Below, piece by piece: positions 53,844 through 62,338 of a DNA stretch of 64,000 nucleotides (positions are counted from its first letter, which is position 1; every line of letters begins with the position of its first letter). This DNA comes from Cetobacterium somerae ATCC BAA-474 (GTDB lineage Bacteria > Fusobacteriota > Fusobacteriia > Fusobacteriales > Fusobacteriaceae). The notes below the pieces were generated by a model that was not told the origin of the DNA, ran no database searches, and saw only the letters and a program-made list of their open reading frames with translations. The translations under genes and the position numbers were made by a program. The DNA is taken from positions 1 to 64,000 of the forward strand of contig NZ_KI518203.1 of assembly GCF_000479045.1 (NCBI RefSeq), in the 5' to 3' direction.

Positions 53844-55412
53844 ATGTTTAAAGATAAAAAACTTTTATCTATTTTAGGATTAAGTTTTATCTCATTTTTT
53901 AGTACTATTTGGATTCGAAAAGCAGATTTAATGGAATCTAGAAATTTTATTACCGCTAGAGAGATTGTATTTAATAATGAATGGCTCGTTACTACTTTAA
54001 ATGGACAATATCGTTTTGAAAAACCTCCATTACCAACTTGGTTTACAGCTGCTGTTATGAAAATTTCTAATAATTTTTCTGATGAGTGGATACTTCGATT
54101 ACCTGTGGCTTTAGTTTCTGTCTTACTGATCTTTTTTATATACCGATTTGTTCAAGAGTTATCTGATAATAAAAATCTCCCATTTTTAGTATCGTTTGTT
54201 GCTGCAACTACCTTTATGATAACAAAAGTTGGTAGTGAAAATGCTTGGGATGCATATCCATATATTTTTATGTTTGGATCTATCACTTATCTTTTAAAAA
54301 GTATAAACTCTAAAAGAACTTTTAGTCTTTTATTTGCTTCTATACTTTTAGCAGCCTCTTTACTAAGTAAAGGTCCTGTAGCGATTTATGGTATGTTTCT
54401 ACCTTTTGTTATCTCATATATTTGGGTTTATAAATTAAAAAAAATACTTGAAAATCGTAGACGAATTATTTTATATGTTTTAATTGGTTTAATTCTAGCT
54501 TCTATTTGGCCTATTGCTATGATTCTAGAGAATAAAGAACTATTTTTCTCTGTTATGAATAAAGAAAAAAACACTTGGACAAGTAAACATGTTAAAAGCT
54601 TTTTCTTTTACTTTAACTATTTTTATTTCATGGGAATTTGGATATTCTTTTCTATTATTACTTTTTTTAAAAAATGGAATTTAAAAAATAGTGAGGAAAA
54701 TAGGCTTTTTAAATTTGGAACTCTTTGGTCTATTTTAACCTTTTTACTTTTATCATTTATAAAAATGAAAAAAGAGAGATATGGATTTCCTATATATGTA
54801 GTTTCATCTATTCCAATCGGAATTATATTAAACTACTATATTAATAGCGACTGGAATCTTTTGAAGAAATCAGATAAAATTCTATTTTATATACAAGCCA
54901 CTCTTATAACAATTTTATCTATTGGAAGTGTTGGTCTTATATTTTGGAAAAAACCAAATTTTTATTATTTAACTATTCCATTTTTTATTTTATTAGTCTA
55001 TCTTTTTAAAGACAGATTAATTGATAAAAAAAATTTCAAAAAAAAAGTTATTTATTTAAGTGGATTTTTACTACTAATAGTTAATTGTAATTTAACTTGG
55101 ATTATTGAAAATGAAATTCGTAATAAGAATAGTTCTAATTTAATCCCATTAGAAACTTTACAAAAAAATAATAAGCTATTTCATATATATTCAAAGGATT
55201 TCACAATTGAAGATGTTTGGAGTGTAGGACAAGATATTCATTTCTTAGATGATAATACTATTCTTCCTGAGAAATTTTATATTTTGTCTAAAAATTCAAA
55301 ATTTGATTTAGAAAATAACTATAAAATAGAATACAAAGAGACTTATAGTCGATTTAAAGATGATGATGATTTAATATATATTTATAAAGTTATTAACAAT
55401 TCAAAGAGATAA
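53844..55412 (+). CDS. Second GT39-family (ArnT-like) membrane glycosyltransferase
   Basis: 522 residues, about eleven membrane segments and a soluble C-terminal tail. The ArnT pattern is clear in the first periplasmic loop: DLMESRNFITAREIVF then GQYRFEKPPLPTWF, plus LSKGPVAIYGM further on. It lies 40 bases after the kinase gene on the same strand, so it should be under the same two-component promoter. It is not a close copy of the GT39 at 46826-48217, so the two probably serve different acceptors or positions. Confidence 0.83.
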   Translation: MFKDKKLLSILGLSFISFFSTIWIRKADLMESRNFITAREIVFNNEWLVTTLNGQYRFEKPPLPTWFTAAVMKISNNFSDEWILRLPVALVSVLLIFFIYRFVQELSDNKNLPFLVSFVAATTFMITKVGSENAWDAYPYIFMFGSITYLLKSINSKRTFSLLFASILLAASLLSKGPVAIYGMFLPFVISYIWVYKLKKILENRRRIILYVLIGLILASIWPIAMILENKELFFSVMNKEKNTWTSKHVKSFFFYFNYFYFMGIWIFFSIITFFKKWNLKNSEENRLFKFGTLWSILTFLLLSFIKMKKERYGFPIYVVSSIPIGIILNYYINSDWNLLKKSDKILFYIQATLITILSIGSVGLIFWKKPNFYYLTIPFFILLVYLFKDRLIDKKNFKKKVIYLSGFLLLIVNCNLTWIIENEIRNKNSSNLIPLETLQKNNKLFHIYSKDFTIEDVWSVGQDIHFLDDNTILPEKFYILSKNSKFDLENNYKIEYKETYSRFKDDDDLIYIYKVINNSKR

Positions 55413-55436
55413 TATCAATATATTATCTCTTTGAAT
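55399..55436. terminator. Bidirectional terminator after the second GT39 gene
   Basis: A 16-bp stem with left arm TTCAAAGAGATAATAT, loop CAAT, followed by TTTTATTTTT. It overlaps the stop codon and borders the convergent methyltransferase gene. Confidence 0.88.
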
Positions 55437-55437
55437 T

Positions 55438-56034
55438 TTATTTTTCAGCTATAATTAATCTAACTACATCTCCTAACATAATATTTTTACTCATAACTTT
55501 TGAAAATCCAGCTTCTCTAATAGTCTTTTCTGTTTCTCTTAAAAGTGATGTTCCTAAAATTAATCTTGTAAAAATATTCAAAACTCTTAATCCTATATTA
55601 ATTATAAAGTTCTCGCTTTTCATATGTTCTATAAATACTGCTTTGCCACCATTTTTCAAAACTCGATATACTTCATTTATTCCTTTTTTAGGATTAGGAA
55701 TAGTGCAAAAAACACAAGAGGAAAATACTGAATCAAATGTTTCATCTGAAAAGCTCATATTTTCAATATCCATTTCTAATAATTTTACATTCTCTAATCC
55801 CAATAACTTAGCTTTTTTCTTTGCTATATTCAACATTCCAATAGAAAAATCTATACCTGTTACATCTGATTTTTTCTCATAATATTTTAAACATGCTCCA
55901 CTTCCTATTCCAATTTCAAGAATTTTACCTTTTAACATTTGAACAGCTTCTTTTTTTATTTCATTCATAGGCATTCTTTCTTCTAATTTATCAAAAATAT
56001 TTGCAATTCTACTATATTTATCTTTAGTTTCCAT
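55438..56034 (-). CDS. Class I SAM-dependent methyltransferase
   Basis: 198 residues. Motif I is ILEIGIGSGACLKYY, motif II is VTGIDFSIGMLNIAKKK, then LLEMDIENMSFSDETFDSVFSS and a VLKNGGKAVFIEHM post-motif. It resembles UbiE and small phospholipid N-methyltransferase-like enzymes, and the hydrophobic stretch FIINIGLRVLNIFTRLILG suggests a lipid-like substrate. ATG 56034 has GGAG seven bases upstream; the ATG at 56055 has none. The substrate is unknown. Confidence 0.85.
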   Translation of the reverse strand: METKDKYSRIANIFDKLEERMPMNEIKKEAVQMLKGKILEIGIGSGACLKYYEKKSDVTGIDFSIGMLNIAKKKAKLLGLENVKLLEMDIENMSFSDETFDSVFSSCVFCTIPNPKKGINEVYRVLKNGGKAVFIEHMKSENFIINIGLRVLNIFTRLILGTSLLRETEKTIREAGFSKVMSKNIMLGDVVRLIIAEK

Positions 56035-56122
56035 TTTAATTCTCCTATTTTTCATTTTTTATTAAAGGAACTATATTTCTTAATAGTATATATTATCTAA
56101 ACCGTATATACAAGGAGGCAAC

Positions 56123-57052
56123 ATGGAAAATCTTTTAAATAGAAAATTAAGATTGGGAATCGCAGCGTGTCAATTTGGTTCTAAAGTTAGATATAACGGA
56201 AAAGGAATAGATTTGACTCAATCTTTAGGAAGAGACCGTGGACAATTCATTTGGACTCCTGTTTGTCCTGAAATTATGAGTGGAATGGGAGTTCCTAGAC
56301 CAAGTATTAAACTTTCAGGAGGAAATGGATTTGATTTTTGGAATGGAAAAGCAAATATAAAAAATAAAGAGGGAGAAAACCGAAATGAGATGGTTCGAAA
56401 AGGTGCTATCGCTTGTCTTGAAACTTTAGAAAGAGCAAATATTGATGCCTATATATTTATGGAGGGAAGTCCTTCTTGCGGAGTTTATAGAACAAGTTTA
56501 AAAAATCAGCGTCTTGGAAATCCACCAGGAGTCTTTGGTGCATTACTTTTAGAAAGAAATATTTTTTTAATTAGTTCAATTGACCTACAAAGTCCTATCA
56601 GATGGTGGGATTGGAAAAGACGATTGGTTGCTTTTGTTTGGATTAAAGAGCAAAATATCAACTCAATTGACATTTTAAAAGAAATTTGGGACAAAGTTAA
56701 ATATGTTTTATATGAATTACACGAAGAAGAAGCAACTAAAATAAGAGATCAAATAAGATTAATTACAAATGAAAAGAAGGATGTATCTGATGAAACCTTT
56801 ACTTTTCTTAAAAACTCTATTCTAGATCTTTTAAGAAAACCAGCTGAATTAGAAAATATAAAAAAATGCTTATGGACTAACTATATTAACTTAAAAGAAA
56901 AAGAAAATATTGAGGTAGAAGAGATTTTTGAACCTCACATTTTAAGAAATATGACACATATAGCCCAAGAACTTCTTGGAGTTGAGATTGAAGCTAGAAA
57001 AAGAAATATTTTATTCAGAAGCTCCCCAATTAATTATAAACCTGATAGATAA
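56123..57052 (+). CDS. DUF523 (TudS-like) and DUF1722 protein
   Basis: 309 residues. Residues 1 to about 150 are DUF523 with three cysteines, Cys16 (AACQFG), Cys48 (PVCPEI) and Cys119 (GSPSCGVYR), which in TudS 2-thiouracil desulfurase hold a [4Fe-4S] cluster. The rest is DUF1722-like but atypical, with many charged residues and no clear motif. A role in thio-nucleobase or tRNA-thionucleoside salvage follows from the family only. AGGAGG precedes the ATG. Confidence 0.8.
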   Translation: MENLLNRKLRLGIAACQFGSKVRYNGKGIDLTQSLGRDRGQFIWTPVCPEIMSGMGVPRPSIKLSGGNGFDFWNGKANIKNKEGENRNEMVRKGAIACLETLERANIDAYIFMEGSPSCGVYRTSLKNQRLGNPPGVFGALLLERNIFLISSIDLQSPIRWWDWKRRLVAFVWIKEQNINSIDILKEIWDKVKYVLYELHEEEATKIRDQIRLITNEKKDVSDETFTFLKNSILDLLRKPAELENIKKCLWTNYINLKEKENIEVEEIFEPHILRNMTHIAQELLGVEIEARKRNILFRSSPINYKPDR

Positions 57053-57078
57053 TTTATTTCTATCAATACAAAAAAGAA

Positions 57079-57113
57079 AAAAGACTGCGTCTACTCAGTC
57101 TTTTCTCTTTTTC
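57079..57113 (+). terminator. Terminator after the DUF523/DUF1722 gene
   Basis: AAAAGACTG and CAGTCTTTT form a 9-bp stem with an eight-base loop, followed by a pyrimidine and T-rich run. Confidence 0.8.
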
Positions 57114-57144
57114 ACTTTATTATCCACACTTTATCTAAAATAGT

Positions 57145-57387
57145 TTATCTCATTTTATTTATAACAAAATTAACATTTTTTCCACTTACCTCTGCAAGTT
57201 CTTCTTCATCAATAGGCATAACTTTTGATACATTATTTTCATAATTAAATATCTCTTGTGTCTTAGTGATTACAGAATTTTTTAAAGAAGATTGGTTATT
57301 CTCAGTTTCCTTACTTTTTAAACCTCTTGCATATATATTCATTGCTAATAACAATCCCACTATAATATATACAATTTTCTTACTCAT
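57145..57387 (-). CDS. Small exported protein, function unknown
   Basis: 80 residues with an N-terminal hydrophobic segment (about 4-21) that looks like a signal peptide. The remainder is hydrophilic and ends DEEELAEVSGK then NVNFVINKMR. The ELAEVSGK stretch resembles the end of bacteriocin-type leader peptides (EL-x2-V-x-GG), but the second glycine is lacking and the core would be only ten residues. It has its own promoter and GGAGG site. I recognise no family. Confidence 0.55.
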   Translation of the reverse strand: MSKKIVYIIVGLLLAMNIYARGLKSKETENNQSSLKNSVITKTQEIFNYENNVSKVMPIDEEELAEVSGKNVNFVINKMR

Positions 57388-57420
57388 TTTAATCTGCCTC
57401 CATATATTTCATATAATGTA

Positions 57421-57449
57421 AATATACAGCTTTTCATATAAAATGTCAA
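57421..57449 (-). promoter_or_regulatory. Promoter of the small exported protein gene
   Basis: Minus strand: perfect TTGACA (57449-57444), 17 bases, TATATT (57426-57421). Confidence 0.7.
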
Positions 57450-57545
57450 TGTCATTATATAAATAATGAATGATACAACTATTCATAAAATCAATAGTTT
57501 ATATATTTTTTATTTATGTTTTGTTAAATCACATTTGATTTATTT

Positions 57546-57827
57546 TTAGGACTGTTTAAGTATTTTTTCTACATCTTCATAGCGAACTTTCCCCTTCAAT
57601 AAAACCTCTTCCATTTTCTCATCTTTTAGCTTATATACACTATTACAAGAGTTACAAGCTATTATATATTTCTTTTTTAAAGTAATTATCGGTATAAAAA
57701 AAATTTCAAAAACTCTTCTTAATGCGAATAATTGAACTTTTTCTGATAAGCATCCTGTACACTCAAAATCAACTTCTCTTAACTTTTCTTCTGAATCTTT
57801 TAAACCAAATATCCCAACAAATATCAT
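57546..57827 (-). CDS. Zinc-ribbon protein at the end of the cobalamin operon
   Basis: 93 residues. Two CxxC pairs (Cys23/Cys26 and Cys58/Cys61) flank a hydrophobic segment (LRRVFEIFFIPIITLKKKYII), the layout of small bacterial zinc-ribbon proteins. It begins 20 bases after cbiJ with a GGGGG site and so is probably cotranscribed with the cbi genes. A metal-related role in cobalamin synthesis is possible but unsupported. Confidence 0.65.
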   Translation of the reverse strand: MIFVGIFGLKDSEEKLREVDFECTGCLSEKVQLFALRRVFEIFFIPIITLKKKYIIACNSCNSVYKLKDEKMEEVLLKGKVRYEDVEKILKQS

Positions 57828-57847
57828 TTTATTTCCCCCTTCAGCAT

Positions 57848-58588
57848 TTAAATAATATATTTTATAAGTTTTTCTATATGAGAAAATACAACTGGGTATT
57901 CCACATTGGGTCTAGACAACATTATAGATATAGCTCCAATCTCTTTTGCACTATCTATTTTTTCTCTTTCCCCACCAGTATTTCCACCTTTTTTACTTAC
58001 AATATATTTTATATTAAGTTGCCTCATCATTGCAACATTTAATTCTTTAGAAAATGGTCCCTGCATAGCTATAATATTTTTAGGCAAAACCCCTAAATCT
58101 TCAGCTTTTTTTATCATCTCCCATTTAGGAAGTATTCTAAAATATATATTTGATTTATTTTTTATATTTTGAAATTTATGAAGATTATTACTTCCTAATG
58201 TTACTAAAATATTTCCTTCTAACTCCTCTAAATATTTTATCATAATATCTAACTCAGAAAATTCTATAACTCCATCTTCAGAAACTAAATTTTCTCTTTC
58301 AAATCTTATGTAATCAATCTCTTTTACTTTTGAAGATTCAATGGCATTTCTAGAAACTTCTTCTGCATATGGATGAGATAAATCAATAATTTTCTCAATA
58401 TTATTTTCTTCTATAAATTTGTTCATTCCTTCTAAATCTAATCTTTTACAAAATACCTTTATATCTTCTATATTTTCAAGTAATTTTCCACCATACTCTG
58501 TTGCTGTTGTTACAACTAGCTTTTCTTTAAAAGGAAAGGACTCTATAAAATCTCTAGAGTCCTTTGTTCCACCTATAACCCAAATCAT
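57848..58588 (-). CDS. cbiJ: Cobalt-precorrin-6A reductase
   Basis: NAD(P)H-dependent reduction of cobalt-precorrin-6A in anaerobic cobalamin synthesis. 246 residues. Family sequence: IWVIGGTKDSRDF, IIDLSHPYAEEVSRNA, YIRFERE, then AMQGPFSKELN and SKKGGNTGG. It overlaps cbiH by four bases and is the last cbi gene in this operon. Confidence 0.93.
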   Translation of the reverse strand: MIWVIGGTKDSRDFIESFPFKEKLVVTTATEYGGKLLENIEDIKVFCKRLDLEGMNKFIEENNIEKIIDLSHPYAEEVSRNAIESSKVKEIDYIRFERENLVSEDGVIEFSELDIMIKYLEELEGNILVTLGSNNLHKFQNIKNKSNIYFRILPKWEMIKKAEDLGVLPKNIIAMQGPFSKELNVAMMRQLNIKYIVSKKGGNTGGEREKIDSAKEIGAISIMLSRPNVEYPVVFSHIEKLIKYII

Positions 58589-59316
58589 ATATGATATCCT
58601 CTTGGAGTTATCATTCTATCATTAGAAACATACGTCTTTGAGTTTCCTATTATAACAACTGTAAACATATCTATTTCATGGTTTAAGAAGTCCTGTAAGT
58701 TTGTTAAAGTATAATTCTGATCTTCTCTTCCAACATGTCTTAATAGCGCAACTGGAGTCTCTGGTGCTTTATGCTTTAACATTAACTCTCTTGCTTCAAC
58801 TATTTGAGTTGTTCTTCCTTTACTTTTTGGATTATAAAGAGATATAATAAAGTCTCCCTCTGCAGCTTTATCAATTCTTTTTGTTATTACATCCCAATCA
58901 GTTAATAAATCACTTAAACTTATTGTAGCATGGTCATGCATTAGCGGTGCTCCTACAACTGCGGCTCCAGCTACTGATGATGTTACTCCAGGAACAACCT
59001 CAACTTCATATCCCTCTTTCTGAGCGATTTCTATCATGATTCCAGCCATTCCATAAATTCCTGCATCTCCACTACTGATTAGCGCTACATCTTTTCCAGA
59101 CTTAGCAATCTCTAATACTTGCTCACATCTAGCAACCTCTTTTTTCATTCCTGATACATAAAACTCTTTTTCCGCGAACTCATCTTTTACTAAATCTGTA
59201 TAAGTTATATATCCTGCAATTACATCTACATTTTTTAAAACTCTATACGCTCTTACTGTTATATCATCCATATTTCCAGGACCAATTCCTACAACATATA
59301 TTTTACCTTTTTTCAT
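58585..59316 (-). CDS. cbiH: Precorrin-3B C17-methyltransferase
   Basis: Methylates C17 and contracts the ring in the cobalt-early pathway. A tetrapyrrole methylase of 243 residues: VVGIGPGNMDDITVRA, SSGDAGIYGMAG, GVTSSVAGAAVVGAPLMHD, then SLYNPKSKGR and LLRHVGREDQNY. ATG 59316 follows GGAGAG; the in-frame ATG at 59334 is part of that ribosome site. It overlaps cbiG and cbiJ. Confidence 0.94.
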   Translation of the reverse strand: MKKGKIYVVGIGPGNMDDITVRAYRVLKNVDVIAGYITYTDLVKDEFAEKEFYVSGMKKEVARCEQVLEIAKSGKDVALISSGDAGIYGMAGIMIEIAQKEGYEVEVVPGVTSSVAGAAVVGAPLMHDHATISLSDLLTDWDVITKRIDKAAEGDFIISLYNPKSKGRTTQIVEARELMLKHKAPETPVALLRHVGREDQNYTLTNLQDFLNHEIDMFTVVIIGNSKTYVSNDRMITPRGYHI

Positions 59317-60289
59317 AAATAAATCTCTCCTCATAAATGGAAATTGTCATTCCATCTTTTTTTGCTTTTATCTCTATAAATTTCCCATCTTTACTTGATG
59401 TTAAATATGCACATGGCTCTGAAACAGCTTTTACGCCTATCTCTTTTTTTACAAATTCAGATCCATGAAACATATCTTCTACTGTTAATATCTCTTCTCT
59501 ACTAACAATTTTCAACTCTTTTCCAAGCTCTTTAGCAGTTTCAACAATTCCTTTTTCATCTGCTTTTAAATCTACTGTTGCAAAATGCTTTATGCTTTTA
59601 AGTGAAAGATTATGTTTTTCTAATGTTTCTATTAAAAATTCATAAACTTTTTCTTTTTCAATTCCTCTTCTTGAACCTATTCCTATAACTAAATTTTCAG
59701 GATATAAATGTACAACTTCTAAATTTTCTTTATTAGAAATAACCATAACACCTTCTGGATTTTCATTGCATATATTTTTAGGAAGACTTAATTCAACATT
59801 TTTTCCATCTACTATCAATGATGTAACCTTTTTAGCTGCTTCTAATGATTTTAAATTACACTTTAATTTCTGAGACAAAGTATCCACTGCAATTTTTCCC
59901 GTCACATCTGAACTAGTTGTTATGATTGGAACTAATCCAAATATTTCATGAAGATTTTGAGTCAAATCATTTGCTCCTCCTAGATGTCCAGAGAGAAGAG
60001 AAATTACAAAATTCATTCCTTCGTCTATTACAACTACTGCTGGATCAACATCTTTAGATTTTATTAAAGATGCAATTTTACGAATAACAATTCCTGTTGC
60101 CATTATAAAAATATGTCCATCGTATTTATTGAAAGCTTCGTTTAATTCTTCAGTAAAGTTTTCCATTTGAATGCTATTATCTATTTTAAATTTTGAAAGA
60201 GTAAATACATCTATCCCTTCAATTTTATTTTTAATCTCCACTCCATTTAGACCTGCTCCTCTTGTTACAGTCCAAACTGCTAATTTCAT
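59303..60289 (-). CDS. cbiG: Cobalt-precorrin-5A hydrolase
   Basis: Opens the delta-lactone and releases acetaldehyde from cobalt-precorrin-5A. 328 residues with both CbiG parts: the N-terminal domain (IFIMATGIVIRKIASLI, then VISLLSGHLGGAND) and the C-terminal domain (IGIGSRRGIEKEKV, then FATVDLKADEKGI and VSEPCAYLTS). The stand-alone CbiG marks the anaerobic, cobalt-early route. It overlaps cbiF by one base. Confidence 0.94.
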   Translation of the reverse strand: MKLAVWTVTRGAGLNGVEIKNKIEGIDVFTLSKFKIDNSIQMENFTEELNEAFNKYDGHIFIMATGIVIRKIASLIKSKDVDPAVVVIDEGMNFVISLLSGHLGGANDLTQNLHEIFGLVPIITTSSDVTGKIAVDTLSQKLKCNLKSLEAAKKVTSLIVDGKNVELSLPKNICNENPEGVMVISNKENLEVVHLYPENLVIGIGSRRGIEKEKVYEFLIETLEKHNLSLKSIKHFATVDLKADEKGIVETAKELGKELKIVSREEILTVEDMFHGSEFVKKEIGVKAVSEPCAYLTSSKDGKFIEIKAKKDGMTISIYEERFIYEKR

Positions 60290-61050
60290 TACTTCTCAAT
60301 TCCTTTTCTAAATTCATGTGTAAAATGCTTATCATATAATAAAGATTTTTCATATTTATCCCCTAAAAAATCTCCAACTAAAATTTGAGCTGTTTTAGTT
60401 ATATTTGCTTCTTTTACTTTTTCTTCAATTGTTTCTAATGTTCCTAAAACAATCTTTTGATCCTCCCAACTAGCTCTTTGAACAATTGCTATTGGAGTTG
60501 TCATCGGATAATGTGTAGCTAATCTTTTTACAACATCACCAATCATATGTACTGATAAGAAAATTGCCATTGAAGCTCTATGAGAAGCTAAAGATTCTAA
60601 GCTTTCTTTTTCTGGAACAGGCGTTCTTCCTTCTAATCTTGTACAAATTACAGTTTGAGAAATACTTGGTAATGTGAACTCTTTTTTTACTGCTGCAGCA
60701 GATGCTAAAAATGAACTTACTCCCGGAATTACTTCATACTCTATTCCATGCTCATCTAACATATCCATCTGTTCTCTATGTGCTCCAAATATTGCTGGAT
60801 CTCCTGTATGAACCCTAGCAACTTTTTTTCCTGCTTTTATCGCTTTAACAGTTACATCTATAACTTCTTCTAAAGTCATTGAAGCTGAATTATGAATCTC
60901 TGCTCCCTCTTTATGACACTCTATAACTTGTCTTGGAACTAAAGAACCTGCATAAATTATTACATCTGCTTCTTTTACTAATCTTTGCCCTTTTACTGTA
61001 ATTAACTCTGGATCCCCTGGTCCTGCCCCTATGAAATAAACTTTTTCCAT
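60289..61050 (-). CDS. cbiF: Cobalt-precorrin-4 C11-methyltransferase
   Basis: A 253-residue tetrapyrrole methylase. Motifs are VYFIGAGPGDPELITVKGQ, IIYAGSLVPRQVIE, HTGDPAIFGAHREQMDML, GVSSFLASAAAV, then RLEGRTPVPEKE and QRASWEDQKIV, the CbiF-specific region. It overlaps cbiL by 22 bases with AAAGGTGG upstream. Confidence 0.96.
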   Translation of the reverse strand: MEKVYFIGAGPGDPELITVKGQRLVKEADVIIYAGSLVPRQVIECHKEGAEIHNSASMTLEEVIDVTVKAIKAGKKVARVHTGDPAIFGAHREQMDMLDEHGIEYEVIPGVSSFLASAAAVKKEFTLPSISQTVICTRLEGRTPVPEKESLESLASHRASMAIFLSVHMIGDVVKRLATHYPMTTPIAIVQRASWEDQKIVLGTLETIEEKVKEANITKTAQILVGDFLGDKYEKSLLYDKHFTHEFRKGIEK

Positions 61051-61754
61051 TGATTGATACCACCTTTTTTTAGTATTAATGTTGTAAAGTAAGGAATATC
61101 TTCCTCTTCCATTTTTGTTAAATCAAAATTTATCTCCTGTGTTTCTTTTCCACAGTTTGAAACCATTATTATATTTTCTAGATTTCCTGTAGCTTCTAAG
61201 CCAGCTCTAAGTTTATCAAAATTTCTAGATACTTTCATAAATACGATATTATCTGCTGAATTAATTTCACCAACAATATCAGTTTCTCCATTTAATGATA
61301 CAACTTTCAAAGATTCTTCTCCCATAACTAAAGGTAGGTTAAATCTCGAAGACATATCTGAAAACGATGATATTCCAGGAATTGTCTCTACAGGTATCAC
61401 ACCATCCAAGTACTCAAGAATATAAACATATGTACTATATGTCATTGGATCTCCAATTGTTAAAAATCCAACTTTTTTTCCTGCTTTTAGATGCTCAACT
61501 ATCATATCCGCATTTCTTTTTCTAAATTCTTTTCTAGCTTCTACACTTTTTAACATTGGAAACTCAACAAACAAAGTTTCTGCTCCCTCTTTTAAATACT
61601 CTCTAGCTATTTCGTATGCTGTACTTCCCTCAGCTTTTTTAGCCTCTGGTAAAACTACTACATCTAGCTCTTTAAAAGCTCTTATAGCCTTTAGCGTTAA
61701 CATTTCAGGATCTCCTACTCCCACTCCTATTCCATAAAACTTTGCTGTTGACAT
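61029..61754 (-). CDS. cbiL: Cobalt-factor II C20-methyltransferase
   Basis: A 241-residue tetrapyrrole methylase acting at the first step after cobalt insertion. It shows GIGVGVGDPEMLTLKA, FLTIGDPMTYSTYVYI, GISSFSDMSSRFNLPLVMGEE and FMKVSRNFDK. It overlaps the cbiT stop by one base. Confidence 0.95.
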   Translation of the reverse strand: MSTAKFYGIGVGVGDPEMLTLKAIRAFKELDVVVLPEAKKAEGSTAYEIAREYLKEGAETLFVEFPMLKSVEARKEFRKRNADMIVEHLKAGKKVGFLTIGDPMTYSTYVYILEYLDGVIPVETIPGISSFSDMSSRFNLPLVMGEESLKVVSLNGETDIVGEINSADNIVFMKVSRNFDKLRAGLEATGNLENIIMVSNCGKETQEINFDLTKMEEEDIPYFTTLILKKGGINQWKKFIS

Positions 61755-62338
61755 TACTTTGTTTCCTCCTTATCTGCTGTTATTATATATATTGGATTTT
61801 CTCCATACATCATTGTGTACGGACCTATACTCTTTCCTCTAGATACAACAACATTTACAACTTCTATATTTTTAAAATTTAACTCTTTTAAAAGCTTTGT
61901 AGCATCTGCTAAAGTTTCTAAAGTTATCGCATTTATGACTACTCTAGAATTATCTTTTGAATATTTAATAAAATGTTCAAGTATATTTCTCATTGAACCT
62001 GTTGATCCACCTATAAACATTCTATCATATTGAATAGTTGGTATTGCTTCAGGAGCTCTTCCCACAATTACTTCTATATTATCTAATTTAAATCTATTTA
62101 TATTTTCTTTTAAGGTCTCTATTCCCTTTTCTTCCTTTTCAATAGCAAAAACATTACCATTTCTTAAATATGTCGCTGCTTCTATTCCTATACTTCCAGT
62201 TCCAGCACCAACATCTACTAAAATAGAATCATCTTGCAATTGTAATTTCGCTATAGAAATTGCTCTAATCTCTTGTTTTGTCATAGGTAGTTCTTTTTGA
62301 ACGAACTCTTTATCATAAATATGTCCCATTATTTTCAA
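61754..62338 (-). CDS. cbiT: Cobalt-precorrin-6B C15-methyltransferase (decarboxylating)
   Basis: 194 residues, Rossmann methyltransferase. It begins GHIYDKEFVQKELPMTKQEIRAIS, followed by motif I VDVGAGTGSIGIEAA, then MFIGGSTGSMRNILEHF and RVVINAITLET. Methylates C15 and removes the C12 acetate carboxyl. It is separate from CbiE, unlike CobL fusions, but overlaps it by four bases. Confidence 0.95.
   Translation of the reverse strand: MKIMGHIYDKEFVQKELPMTKQEIRAISIAKLQLQDDSILVDVGAGTGSIGIEAATYLRNGNVFAIEKEEKGIETLKENINRFKLDNIEVIVGRAPEAIPTIQYDRMFIGGSTGSMRNILEHFIKYSKDNSRVVINAITLETLADATKLLKELNFKNIEVVNVVVSRGKSIGPYTMMYGENPIYIITADKEETK

Noticed and set aside
57525..57547. Hairpin AAATCA-CATT-TGATTT as terminator of the cbi operon
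   Set aside because: On the operon's strand the stem is not followed by a T run; the T run is on the other strand, where no gene ends.
57722..58042. A 106-codon open frame across the zinc-ribbon/cbiJ junction
   Set aside because: It is antisense to two supported genes and has no ribosome site or recognisable sequence.
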